From CAZCZU01 sp964503475 (lineage in GTDB: Bacteria > Pseudomonadota > Zetaproteobacteria > Mariprofundales > Mariprofundaceae): DNA of 61,999 nucleotides. The notes under the pieces are model-generated. The model was not told the origin of the DNA, searched no databases, and saw only the letters and a program-made list of their open reading frames with translations. A program made the position numbers and the translations under genes. The stretch lies in NCBI GenBank assembly GCA_964503475.1, contig CAZCZU010000009.1:1-61999 (forward strand), written 5' to 3'. Shown here in pieces: positions 7,311 through 16,097 of this stretch (positions are counted from its first letter, which is position 1; the number at the start of each line of letters is the position of its first letter).

Positions 7311-9641
7311 ATGCACGGTATGAAAGGTTTCGTATCCTGGCGGCTGTTGATGCTGTCACTCTTCATGATGGCAGTGGCCCAGCCGCTTTTGGCGGCTGAA
7401 AAGGATGTCGCCAGACAGATCGTCGCTGTCGAGGTTAGTGGCAACCGCTACGTCGACTCGGAAGCAATTCTCGCCCAGGTCGATTCCAAGCCCGGGACGG
7501 TGGTCAGTCGCCGCACTATCAGCCGCGATGTGCGCCGTCTGTTTAAATCCGGCAACTACGAGGATATTCGCGTGGTCGGCATTCCGGAGCAGGGTGGTAT
7601 TCGCCTTCGTTTCGTGGTGAAGGAAAATCCGTTGATTGCCGATTTCAAGGTGGAGGGCAACAGCGAGTTCACCTACAAGGACATGAAGCGAAAGCTGAAG
7701 CTGAAACCGGGCGAAATTTTCAGCAAGAACAAGCTTCGTTCGGACCGCAACGTGATCCGAAAGGGCTATCTGAAGAAGGGCTACTACCAGGTCGAGGTGA
7801 CGCCGAAGATCACCAAGCTTCCGGATGGCCGTATTAATCTGATCCTGCATATCGAGGAAGGGGATGTGACACGCATTCGCGATATTCGTTTTGTGGGCAA
7901 TACCGTGTTCACGGATGATGAACTGCGGGCAAAGATTCATTCCCAGAGCGAATCCTTGATGAACTGGTTCGGTGATCGCGATGTGCTCAACAGCCAGCGT
8001 TTCGGTGGCGACGTGCAGGCTCTGGAGCAGTTTTACCAGGACCATGGCTATCTCGATGCCAAGGTGGAATCGGGCCTGAGTTCGCTGACTCCCGATAAGG
8101 GCGGTTTTTATCTGACTTTCAGTCTGCATGAAGGGCCGGCCTATACGGTCTCCGGTATTCGGCTGCAGGGCGATCTGGTGCCTTCGGAAGAGAAGCTGCG
8201 CCAGGCGGTAAGCCTGCAGGAGGGCGAGCTCTACTCGCTTTCGGAACTGCGCAAGAGTATTGAGGATATGACCCTGCTGGTCGGTGATGAAGGGTATGCC
8301 TTCGCCAGTGTGACGCCGCTGTTCAAGCGCAATCTCAACGACAATACGGTGGAGGTTGTGTTCGATATCGAGAAGGGGCGCGAGGTATATGTCGAGCGCA
8401 TCAACGTCAGCGGCAATGCCAAAACGGATGATTCGGTAATCCGACGCGAGTTGCGACAGGATGAAATGGCCCGTTTTACGGCCACGGGTGTCAAGCGTAC
8501 ACGTGAGAGGCTGGGGCGTTCCGAACTGTTCAAGGATGTCCGGGTTTCGCTGCCCAAGGGTTCGGCCAGCGATCGTGTGAAGATGAACGTCGATGTCACA
8601 GAAGATAAAACCGGTAATTTCGCGATTGGCGGCGGTTATTCGCAGCTGGAGAAGGTGCTGATCACGACGCGCATTACCGAAAAGAACTTCCTCGGCAAGG
8701 GGTACGGCGTCAATGCCAAGGCCGAGGTGGGTGCCAAGACCCAGAACTTCAACTTCAGCTTCACCGATCCCAATTTTATGGATTCGGATGTACGGGCATC
8801 CATCAATGCCCAGAAGAGCCAGACCAAGCCGTTGACCGTGGTGCAGTACAAGCAGAATAATATTAGCGGTGGCGTTAATTTTGATTTTCCACTGAGTGAA
8901 GAGCTGACCTATTCGCTGGGGTATCAGTACTCGCGCACCAATCTGTCCAACTTTGCCGCCAACAGCTCGTTGCTTCTGCTGGCGCAGCAGGGTGTGCATA
9001 CGACCGGTGAGGTCAGCCAGGCCCTGAGCTATGACAGCCGCGACAAGACCGTGGGTGCCAGTGATGGTTATTATCATGTGCTGCGCCTGAGTGCGGCAGG
9101 CCTTGCCGGTCAGGATCGCTTTTATGAAGCCGAACTGAAGACCAGCAAGTACATTCCGCTCGGCGACGACAGCAATCTTCGTCTTGCCCTGGGCGGTGCG
9201 GCAATCGGCGGCTATTCGGGTAAAAAGGTGCCGATCTACCGCCGCTATTCACTGGGTGGAATCGGCAGCCTGCGCGGCTTTGACTATTACGGCGTCTCCA
9301 TCCGTGACCCGCAGACGAAAGACCCCGTTGGTGGCGACAAGAAGCTGACGGCGAGCGTCGATCTGTTCCTGCCGATTCCCTATATGCAGACAACAGGCGT
9401 ACGGGCGGTACTGTTTGCCGATGCCGGTACCATGTGGGGTAACGTCAATGCCACAGTGGCGGGGCGCAATATCCAGTTGCAGGAACCCTTTTCGGCCGCC
9501 AATATCCGCAGTTCCGTCGGCTTCGGACTCGAGTGGCTTTCGCCCGTCGGTCCGGTAACGCTTTCGTGGGCAAACGCCGTGCGCAAGAAGCCCTCCGACC
9601 TCCTTCGTTCCTTTGAGTTTTCACTGGGTTCGATGTTCTAG
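7311..9641 (+). CDS. bamA: Outer membrane protein assembly factor BamA
   Basis: Central beta-barrel of the BAM complex that inserts outer-membrane proteins. The 776-residue precursor has a signal peptide (about 1-28, ending AQPLLAA), five POTRA repeats to about residue 425 and a C-terminal barrel with the conserved RRYSLGGIGSLRGFD loop and a terminal SLGSMF ending in Phe, the usual outer-membrane signal. ATGs at 7311 and 7320 are both possible. skp follows, as in most proteobacteria. Confidence 0.97.
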   Translation: MHGMKGFVSWRLLMLSLFMMAVAQPLLAAEKDVARQIVAVEVSGNRYVDSEAILAQVDSKPGTVVSRRTISRDVRRLFKSGNYEDIRVVGIPEQGGIRLRFVVKENPLIADFKVEGNSEFTYKDMKRKLKLKPGEIFSKNKLRSDRNVIRKGYLKKGYYQVEVTPKITKLPDGRINLILHIEEGDVTRIRDIRFVGNTVFTDDELRAKIHSQSESLMNWFGDRDVLNSQRFGGDVQALEQFYQDHGYLDAKVESGLSSLTPDKGGFYLTFSLHEGPAYTVSGIRLQGDLVPSEEKLRQAVSLQEGELYSLSELRKSIEDMTLLVGDEGYAFASVTPLFKRNLNDNTVEVVFDIEKGREVYVERINVSGNAKTDDSVIRRELRQDEMARFTATGVKRTRERLGRSELFKDVRVSLPKGSASDRVKMNVDVTEDKTGNFAIGGGYSQLEKVLITTRITEKNFLGKGYGVNAKAEVGAKTQNFNFSFTDPNFMDSDVRASINAQKSQTKPLTVVQYKQNNISGGVNFDFPLSEELTYSLGYQYSRTNLSNFAANSSLLLLAQQGVHTTGEVSQALSYDSRDKTVGASDGYYHVLRLSAAGLAGQDRFYEAELKTSKYIPLGDDSNLRLALGGAAIGGYSGKKVPIYRRYSLGGIGSLRGFDYYGVSIRDPQTKDPVGGDKKLTASVDLFLPIPYMQTTGVRAVLFADAGTMWGNVNATVAGRNIQLQEPFSAANIRSSVGFGLEWLSPVGPVTLSWANAVRKKPSDLLRSFEFSLGSMF

Positions 9642-9722
9642 GTCGCTTTGCCGGGTGAGTAACATTACAGTAGGATCACGCAACGGAGATGTGATCATCC
9701 AATGATTGGAAGGGAGATTTTA

Positions 9723-10235
9723 ATGCGAATGAAGAGTGTGTTGCTTGCGATTTCCGCATCGACTTTGCTGTTGGCAGGTGTTGCATCAGCTGCAGAAAAC
9801 AAGGTTGCCTATGTCGATGTGAAGAGTGCGGTTGAGAATACCCGCGCTTACCAGCAGGGTCTGAAGAGCCTGGAAGCTCTGAAGAACAGCAAGCAGAAAG
9901 AGCTGGATGCGTTGCGCATGAAAATCAGCCAGTCCGAGAAGGATATCATGGGCCAGTCGATGGCCATGTCTCCGGAGCGTCTGGCCCAGAAACAGAACGA
10001 GCTCAAGGAGCTGCGCAAGTCCTTTGCCCGTAAACAGCAGGATGCCCAGGAAGAGCTGATCAGCAAGAAGAACAGCCTCGACCAGGGTGTGATCAGCGAC
10101 TTTTACGAGGTTGTACGCGATTACGGCAAGAAGAACGGCTTTGACCTGATCTTGCCCAAATCTGCAATCATTTATGCGAACGACGCCCTGGATATTACCG
10201 GAGACGTGACCAAGCTTCTCGACAAGAAGAAGTAA
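9723..10235 (+). CDS. skp: OmpH/Skp-family periplasmic chaperone
   Basis: Holdase that carries unfolded outer-membrane proteins across the periplasm to BamA. The 170-residue precursor has a signal peptide ending VASAAE, then the KVAYVDVKSAVENT strand, a long charged coiled-coil region (about residues 45-120) and the C-terminal strand region. The ATG at 9723 is chosen over 9702 because AAGGGAG lies just before it and the signal peptide then begins MRMKSVLL. It sits directly between bamA and lpxD, the standard order. Confidence 0.92.
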   Translation: MRMKSVLLAISASTLLLAGVASAAENKVAYVDVKSAVENTRAYQQGLKSLEALKNSKQKELDALRMKISQSEKDIMGQSMAMSPERLAQKQNELKELRKSFARKQQDAQEELISKKNSLDQGVISDFYEVVRDYGKKNGFDLILPKSAIIYANDALDITGDVTKLLDKKK

Positions 10236-10244
10236 GGTTTTGCC

Positions 10245-11258
10245 ATGAGTCGGCCCTTGAATATAGGGGCGATTGCCGAAATGGTCGGCGGTACGCCCTG
10301 TAACGTCGATCCGGATCATGAGGTCACGGGTGTGGGAACGCTTGATCAGGCCGGGCCTGATCAGGCTTCCTTCCTTGCCAATATGCGTTATCAGGGTGCC
10401 CTGGCTTCAAGCAGGGCTGCCGTCGTCTTCGTACCCGAATCCACCACCGCAGATGTGTATGGCGACAGGCCGGTGATTGTGACCGCTGATCCCTATCTCG
10501 CCTTCGCTCGTTTGCAACGTCATTTCTATCCGCAGCCGACCGGCAGCGGCGAACGTCATGCTTCGGCGGTGATCGCCGCATCGGCCCGGATTGCCGATGA
10601 TGCCGATATTGGCCCCCAGGCCGTGATCGGTGCCAATGCGATCATCGGGCCTGGCAGTGTGATTGGCCCTGGGGTTGTGGTCGGTGATCATGTCCGGATC
10701 GGTGCTTCCTGCCTGCTGCATGCCAATGTTGTGGTGGCCCATGGCTGCCAGCTGGGCGATCGTGTCATCCTGCAGGCCGGAGCGGTGATCGGTGCCGATG
10801 GCTTCGGCTATGCCTGGAGCGGTTCCGAGCATGTGAAAATTCCGCAAACCGGTCGGGTAGTGCTTGAGGATGATGTGGAAATCGGTGCCAACAGCTGTAT
10901 CGATCGTGGTGCGCTGGGGGATACGATCATTCGCCGCGGCGTGAAGCTCGATAATCTGATTCAGGTGGGACATAACGTCGAGATCGGCGCCTACAGCATC
11001 ATGGCCAGTCAGGTTGGCATTTCTGGTTCGACCCGCATTGGCCAGGGATGCCAGGTTGGCGGACAGGCCGGTATTGCCGGGCACCTCAAAATCGGGGATG
11101 GCTGTAAGCTGGCTGCCAAGACCGGCGTGATGAGTGATCTTGAGGCCGGCGGGATGTACGGCGGTATGCCAGCCATGCCGCACCGCACCTGGCTGAAAAT
11201 CTCCGCGTTGACGGAGCGCCTGCCCGAGATATGGAAGCGGGTGCGCAGCCGCGACTGA
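10245..11258 (+). CDS. lpxD: UDP-3-O-acylglucosamine N-acyltransferase
   Basis: Third enzyme of lipid A synthesis, moving an R-3-hydroxyacyl chain from acyl carrier protein to the 2-amino group. The 337-residue protein has the N-terminal uridine-binding domain (to about residue 105) and then a left-handed beta-helix with many hexapeptide repeats such as IGANAI and IGPGSV. GVDHG-like catalytic surroundings appear as NLIQVGHNVEIG. It starts nine bases after skp. Confidence 0.95.
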   Translation: MSRPLNIGAIAEMVGGTPCNVDPDHEVTGVGTLDQAGPDQASFLANMRYQGALASSRAAVVFVPESTTADVYGDRPVIVTADPYLAFARLQRHFYPQPTGSGERHASAVIAASARIADDADIGPQAVIGANAIIGPGSVIGPGVVVGDHVRIGASCLLHANVVVAHGCQLGDRVILQAGAVIGADGFGYAWSGSEHVKIPQTGRVVLEDDVEIGANSCIDRGALGDTIIRRGVKLDNLIQVGHNVEIGAYSIMASQVGISGSTRIGQGCQVGGQAGIAGHLKIGDGCKLAAKTGVMSDLEAGGMYGGMPAMPHRTWLKISALTERLPEIWKRVRSRD

Positions 11259-11294
11259 AATCCGAATTGAATAGAGATTAAGTGAGTAGGGATT

Positions 11295-11741
11295 ATGCCA
11301 ACTTTGAATATTGACGACATCATGGGCTTCTTGCCGCACCGTTACCCGATCCTGCTGGTGGATCGCATTCTCGATTTTGAGCCGGACGTATCGATCCGTG
11401 CCCTGAAGAATGTGACGGTGAATGAGCCGCATTTTACTGGCCACTTTCCCGATCATCCCGTGATGCCGGGTGTACTGATTGTCGAGGCCATGGCCCAGGC
11501 AGGAGGTATTCTTGCCTTCCAGTCCGCCCCCAAGGATCAGGAGTTTCTGGTCTATTTCACCGGCATTGACGGTGTACGATTTCGTAAGCCGGTTCGCCCG
11601 GGGGACCAGCTGATTTTCGAGCTTACCTGCCTGCGCCGCCGTGGCCATATGTGGCGCTTCAAGGGCGAGGCGTTTGTTGATGGGGAACTGGTCTGCGAAG
11701 GCACGCTGATGGCGACCCTGATGCCGAAGGAGAAAGCGTGA
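11295..11741 (+). CDS. fabZ: 3-hydroxyacyl-ACP dehydratase FabZ
   Basis: Hot-dog-fold dehydratase of fatty acid elongation; it competes with LpxA for 3-hydroxyacyl-ACP and so sets the balance between phospholipid and lipid A. The catalytic His50 in HFTGHFPDHPVMPG and Glu64 in LIVEAMAQ are present; 148 residues is normal. The last bases overlap the GTG start of lpxA, which links the two competing activities translationally. Confidence 0.96.
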   Translation: MPTLNIDDIMGFLPHRYPILLVDRILDFEPDVSIRALKNVTVNEPHFTGHFPDHPVMPGVLIVEAMAQAGGILAFQSAPKDQEFLVYFTGIDGVRFRKPVRPGDQLIFELTCLRRRGHMWRFKGEAFVDGELVCEGTLMATLMPKEKA

Positions 11742-12541
11742 GTCGCGAGATTCACCCGTCGGCGGTCATCGCCGATTCGGCGGAGCTGGGCGAAAACGTC
11801 CGCATCGGCCCGTTCTGCGTCATCGGCGATAACGTGAAAATCGGTGATGATTGCGAACTGATCTCGCATGTGTCGATTGTCGGGCACACCACGATTGGCC
11901 GTGCCAATCGTTTCTTTCCCTTCTCCAGCATTGGCCATGAACCGCAGGATCTGAAATTCCATGGCGAGCCCTCCGAAGTGGTGATTGGGGACGAGAATAC
12001 ATTCCGCGAAAACGTTACGGTCAATCCGGGCACCGAGGGTGGCGGCATGCTGACCCGGGTCGGCAGCAATAACCTGTTGATGGCATACAGCCATGTGGCA
12101 CATGACTGCATCCTGGGAAGCGGTATTGTCATGGCCAACTGCGCCACGCTTGCCGGTCATATCACGGTCGAGGATGGCGCGGTGATCGGTGGCATGTCGG
12201 CCATTCACCAGTTTCTGCGTATTGGCCGTTATGCCATGGTGGGCGGCATGGCCGGAATCGTGAAGGACGTGCCGCCGTTCTGCCTTACTTCCGGCGGATA
12301 CCGTCCGAGCCTGGCCGGGTTGAATATTGTCGGCCTGAAACGACGCGGCTTTACAACCGATCAGGTGCGGATGCTTAAAGATCTTTATCGCCTGCTGTTG
12401 CAGGGCAGGGGCCGGATCAGCGACCGGCTGGACGAAGCCGGGCAGATTGCTGGCGATGATGCACAGGCCCGCCACCTGATCGAATTCGTGCGCAGTGCCG
12501 AGCGTGGTCTGACCATCCATCGCAAGGACAGCAGTCACTAA
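11738..12541 (+). CDS. lpxA: UDP-N-acetylglucosamine O-acyltransferase
   Basis: First step of lipid A synthesis. It is a 267-residue left-handed beta-helix protein of hexapeptide repeats with a helical C-terminal domain from about residue 195. His122 in SHVAHDC corresponds to the catalytic base of the E. coli enzyme. The start is GTG at 11738, inside the fabZ stop (GTGA); no alternative upstream start makes sense. Confidence 0.96.
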   Translation: MSREIHPSAVIADSAELGENVRIGPFCVIGDNVKIGDDCELISHVSIVGHTTIGRANRFFPFSSIGHEPQDLKFHGEPSEVVIGDENTFRENVTVNPGTEGGGMLTRVGSNNLLMAYSHVAHDCILGSGIVMANCATLAGHITVEDGAVIGGMSAIHQFLRIGRYAMVGGMAGIVKDVPPFCLTSGGYRPSLAGLNIVGLKRRGFTTDQVRMLKDLYRLLLQGRGRISDRLDEAGQIAGDDAQARHLIEFVRSAERGLTIHRKDSSH

Positions 12542-12549
12542 TCCATAGC

Positions 12550-13377
12550 ATGAACAATTCGAAAATCGGCATGATCGCCGGCTATGGCGCTTTCCCGCTT
12601 GAACTGGCCGAGACTCTCGTTCAGCAGGGGTTTGAGCTGCACGTCGTTGCGGCACGTGAGGAGACCTTTCGCTCTATCGAGGAGCTGGCGACGACGGTCA
12701 CCTGGCTGCATGTCGGTCAGATCGGGGCAATGATCAAGGCCTTCCAGAAAGCGGGCGTGGAGCAGGTGGTGATGGCCGGAAAGGTGCGCAAGCTGCACAT
12801 GTTCCGCAATTTCCGTCCCGACTTTGTCGCGGTCAAGGCGATGCTCAAACTTCCGGATCGCAAGGATGACACCATCATGCTGGCGATTACCCAACTGCTC
12901 GCTGATGGCGGTATTCAAGTGATTTCACAGGTTGAGCATGCCGGTGCGATGATTGCAGGCGAAGGCCATCTGTATGGGCCGAAGCCGGGCAAGAAGCTGA
13001 TCGAGGATATGCAGTTCGGCTTTGCCCAGGCCAAGGGTGTAGCGGCACTCGATATCGGACAGACCATCGTCGTGCAGCAGGGGGCCGTCCTGGCTGTTGA
13101 GGCGATCGAGGGAACCGATGAGGCGATCCGCCGCGGAGGTACGCTTGGCAACGGCAAGGCCGTGGTGGTCAAGGTGGCCAAGCCCGAACAGGACCTCCGT
13201 TTCGATGTACCTGCCATGGGCCCCGATACGCTGGAAGTGATGCATGGATGCGGCTGTACGGCCATTGCGGTCGAGGCCGGCTGCACACTGCTGATCGAGC
13301 GGCAGCGCCTGGATGAACTCGCAGACCGTTACGGCATCAGCATTTATGGCCTTCCACCGGAGGGGAGCGGGCACTGA
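12550..13377 (+). CDS. lpxI: UDP-2,3-diacylglucosamine pyrophosphatase LpxI
   Basis: Cleaves UDP-2,3-diacylglucosamine to lipid X and UMP, the step done by the unrelated LpxH in E. coli. The 275-residue protein matches the LpxI (DUF1009) family: an N-terminal domain starting KIGMIAGYGAFPLELA and a C-terminal domain with the VMHGCGCTAIAVEAG stretch. It lies exactly where lpxI is expected, between lpxA and lpxB, and overlaps the first base of lpxB (TGATG). Confidence 0.94.
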   Translation: MNNSKIGMIAGYGAFPLELAETLVQQGFELHVVAAREETFRSIEELATTVTWLHVGQIGAMIKAFQKAGVEQVVMAGKVRKLHMFRNFRPDFVAVKAMLKLPDRKDDTIMLAITQLLADGGIQVISQVEHAGAMIAGEGHLYGPKPGKKLIEDMQFGFAQAKGVAALDIGQTIVVQQGAVLAVEAIEGTDEAIRRGGTLGNGKAVVVKVAKPEQDLRFDVPAMGPDTLEVMHGCGCTAIAVEAGCTLLIERQRLDELADRYGISIYGLPPEGSGH

Positions 13378-14516
13378 TGCCCCGCATTCTGATCAGCGCT
13401 GGTGAGGCGTCGGGGGATATGCATGCTGCAGCTGTGATCCGCTCGCTCAGCCGCCTGATGCCCGATGCCGAGATTCATGGGGTGGCCGGTCCCGCGATGC
13501 GCGCAGCCGGTTGCCATACCCTGATTGATATGAACCAGCTCAATGTCATGGGTATTGGCGATGTTGTGCGCGCCTTGCCGCGCATTCGTCGTGTGGCGGA
13601 TGAGATCAGCGCATGGGTCGAGAGCGAGCGGCCGGACGTGGTCATCCTGGTCGATTTCCCCGGTTTTCATATGCGTCTTGGTGAACGCCTGCGTCGTCTG
13701 GGTATCCCTGTCCTCTATTACATTGCGCCGAAGCTCTGGGCCTGGGGCAAGTGGCGGGTGAAGCGGTTGCGTCGTGCCCAGGATCGCCTCGCCTCCATTT
13801 TGCCGTTTGAGCAGGAGTGGTTTGCCCCTCACGGCATCCAGGCAGAATATGTCGGAAATCCCAGTGCATGGGAGTGCAAGGATGGCTGGAGTCGTGATGA
13901 GCTGAAGCAGCGTCTCGGTGTGCCAGCGGATGAGCCACTTCTGGCCCTGTTGCCGGGCAGTCGCCCGGGCGAACTGGCACGTCATACCGAGCTTCTGGCC
14001 AATGCCTGGCGGGAGATTCGTGCCCATATGCCAGGGCCGGCGCATGCGGTCGTGACCCGGGCGCCGGGTGTTTCCAATGTGCAGTTGCAGCCGCTGATCG
14101 ATGCCGGTGTTTTGCTACTGGACCGGCTGGAGCCGGCTTATGCCTTGCGTGCCGATGCCGCCATTGCCGTCTCCGGTACGGCAACGCTGGAGCTGGCGCT
14201 GTGGGATGTGCCGACGGTACTGGTCTATCGCGGCTCGCCGCTGATGATCTGGCTGGCCCGCAAGCTGGTCGGTACCGACTGTGCGGGCCTTGCCAATATT
14301 CTGCTCGATGACCGGGAAGTGATGCCGGAACTGATCCAGGAGTATGCGACGGTCGAACGGATCGTGGCCGAAACCCTGCCCTTGCTGCAGGGCGGAGATG
14401 CAGCCGTAGTGCAGCGACGGGAGTTTGCCCGGCTTCGGGAACTGCTCGGCGGACAAAACCCGGCCGATGGCGTGGCTGATATGTGTGCCGAGATGATTAA
14501 AAAAGGGCGCTCCTAG
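13377..14516 (+). CDS. lpxB: Lipid-A-disaccharide synthase
   Basis: Peripheral membrane glycosyltransferase (GT19) joining lipid X with UDP-diacylglucosamine to make the lipid A disaccharide. ISAGEASGDMHAA at the N-terminus, VDFPGFHMRL, YYIAPKLWAWGKWR and LLPGSRPGEL are family motifs. At 379 residues it is complete. It is the last gene of the cluster, and its TAG stop falls inside the terminator stem. Confidence 0.96.
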   Translation: MPRILISAGEASGDMHAAAVIRSLSRLMPDAEIHGVAGPAMRAAGCHTLIDMNQLNVMGIGDVVRALPRIRRVADEISAWVESERPDVVILVDFPGFHMRLGERLRRLGIPVLYYIAPKLWAWGKWRVKRLRRAQDRLASILPFEQEWFAPHGIQAEYVGNPSAWECKDGWSRDELKQRLGVPADEPLLALLPGSRPGELARHTELLANAWREIRAHMPGPAHAVVTRAPGVSNVQLQPLIDAGVLLLDRLEPAYALRADAAIAVSGTATLELALWDVPTVLVYRGSPLMIWLARKLVGTDCAGLANILLDDREVMPELIQEYATVERIVAETLPLLQGGDAAVVQRREFARLRELLGGQNPADGVADMCAEMIKKGRS

Positions 14517-14529
14517 GAGCGCCCTTTTT
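14499..14529. terminator. Bidirectional terminator containing the lpxB stop codon
   Basis: GGGCGCTCCTAGGAGCGCCC (14505-14524) is a perfect palindrome with an A tract before it and five T after it. It can end transcription from lpxB and from the minus-strand gene at 14540. The central TAG is the lpxB stop, so the coding sequence runs into the stem. Confidence 0.92.
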
Positions 14530-14539
14530 CGTTGTGTCG

Positions 14540-15940
14540 TCAGTCACCCCTGGTGATGTGTTCGACCAGCTCCTGCGTGCTCGGGATGTGGCCATTTTCA
14601 TAGAGCGGATCTTCGGCAAAGCGATAGGCGGCATGGCCGGCAAACATCAGGTGCTTGTCCGGCTCGGCACCATGAGCGATCTCCTGCAGTGATTTCTGGA
14701 TGCAGAAACTACGCGGATCGGCTTTGCGGCCGGTGGTACCACGCTCGTTGGCGGCCCAGTTGCTGAACAGGCACTGCGACAGGCAGCCCATGCAGTCGAG
14801 CTGATCCTGGCGAATCTCCTGCGCCTTCTCTGCGTCGACGAAAATCAGGGTCGAATCGGGGGTTGGCAGGGCCTTCGTAAAACCCTCCTTGATCCACGAT
14901 TCAGCCCGGCGCTTGTCGTGCCGGGTGACGTAGACCTTCTTGTTGCGCACACCAAAGGTAAACTCTTCGGTGTGGTCGCCGGTTGCATGATCGACAAAGG
15001 CGATCTCACGATCAGAGCGATCGTAGAGTTCGTGCAGGAAATCGTTGTAAACGGCCGATGAGTAGAAGCCGGTCGGCGAGAAGCGGTTCAGCTTCACATC
15101 CCCCGGTTTCAGGTGCAGAAGGCGCTGTTTCCAGGTATCCGAGATCGGGCTCTCTTGCGTGATCAGCGGTCGCGTACCGAACTGGAAGGCAACCGGTGCA
15201 ACCTCCGGATTGTCGATCCAGTCGGCCCATTCGCGCAGGAACCAGACGCCGCCGGCCATGATGATCGGTACATTCTGCAGCCCGAATTCGTTCATGGTCG
15301 CGCGCAGCGCGGCAACGCGCGGGAATGGGGCTTCCGGGTATTCCGGGTTTTCCGAGTTGGAGAGGCCGTTGTGGCCACCGGCCAGCCATGGATCCTCGTA
15401 AACGACGCCACCCAGCAACTCCGGGTATTTGCGGTAGGAACGCAACCACAGGGCGCGGAAGGCACGGGCCGAGGAGACGATCGGGTAATAGTGAACGCCG
15501 TACTGGGCTGCAAGCGGTGCCAGACGGAACGGCATACCGGCACCACAGGTGACACCGTGGATCAGCCCCCTGGCTCCTTCGAGCACGCCGTGCAGAACGC
15601 GTTCGGCGCCGCCCATCTCCCACAGCACATTCATGTGCAGACGACCGTTGCCGCCGGAAACCTCGTGCGCGATCTGTGCCTGGCTGATACCGCCGGCAAT
15701 GCCCTGCGCAACCAGCTCTTCGAAACGCTCCTTGCGGCTGCGACCGTGATAAACGGTGCGGATGATCTCACCATCCGGGCCGATTTTGTCGGCATTCACA
15801 GCCGAAAAGGTGCCGATGCCACCCGCTGCAGCCCAGGCACCGGAACTTTCACCCGTCGATACGGCCACACCCTTGCCACCTTCGATCAGGGGAAGGACCT
15901 CTTTTCCGGAAATGTTCATCGGCTTGAGCGAAAACGACAT
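14540..15940 (-). CDS. Nitronate monooxygenase-like flavoprotein
   Basis: TIM-barrel FMN enzyme of the nitronate monooxygenase / 2-nitropropane dioxygenase family, which oxidises alkyl nitronates or acts as a related flavin oxidoreductase. GITCGAGMPF-like (GVTCGAGMPFR) and PIIMAGGVWF phosphate-loop motifs are seen. At 466 residues it is over 100 longer than classic members; the extra C-terminal part holds CMGCLSQC near residues 388-395 and a further Cys, which could bind metal. It is a lone minus-strand gene. The substrate cannot be told from sequence. Confidence 0.8.
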   Translation of the reverse strand: MSFSLKPMNISGKEVLPLIEGGKGVAVSTGESSGAWAAAGGIGTFSAVNADKIGPDGEIIRTVYHGRSRKERFEELVAQGIAGGISQAQIAHEVSGGNGRLHMNVLWEMGGAERVLHGVLEGARGLIHGVTCGAGMPFRLAPLAAQYGVHYYPIVSSARAFRALWLRSYRKYPELLGGVVYEDPWLAGGHNGLSNSENPEYPEAPFPRVAALRATMNEFGLQNVPIIMAGGVWFLREWADWIDNPEVAPVAFQFGTRPLITQESPISDTWKQRLLHLKPGDVKLNRFSPTGFYSSAVYNDFLHELYDRSDREIAFVDHATGDHTEEFTFGVRNKKVYVTRHDKRRAESWIKEGFTKALPTPDSTLIFVDAEKAQEIRQDQLDCMGCLSQCLFSNWAANERGTTGRKADPRSFCIQKSLQEIAHGAEPDKHLMFAGHAAYRFAEDPLYENGHIPSTQELVEHITRGD

Positions 15941-16097
15941 GGAGCACCTTTTTTCACCTGTGGCCCTGATGGCAACAGGAATGATTTAACGAATCTGTTT
16001 ATCTGATTACGTATCCGCAAAGCTAGGGCTTGGCGGCCAAGCAGACAAGGATGCACTTTCACTGGGAGCGCACGCCTGAACCCCTTAGAGTGGCGGC

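Noticed and set aside
7356..9077. 573-codon open frame antisense to bamA
   Set aside because: bamA is certain on the plus strand; the antisense product is a mirror of its codon pattern.
10407..12655. Long minus-strand frames antisense to lpxD, fabZ, lpxA and lpxI
   Set aside because: Shadows of hexapeptide-repeat genes; no start context or motifs.
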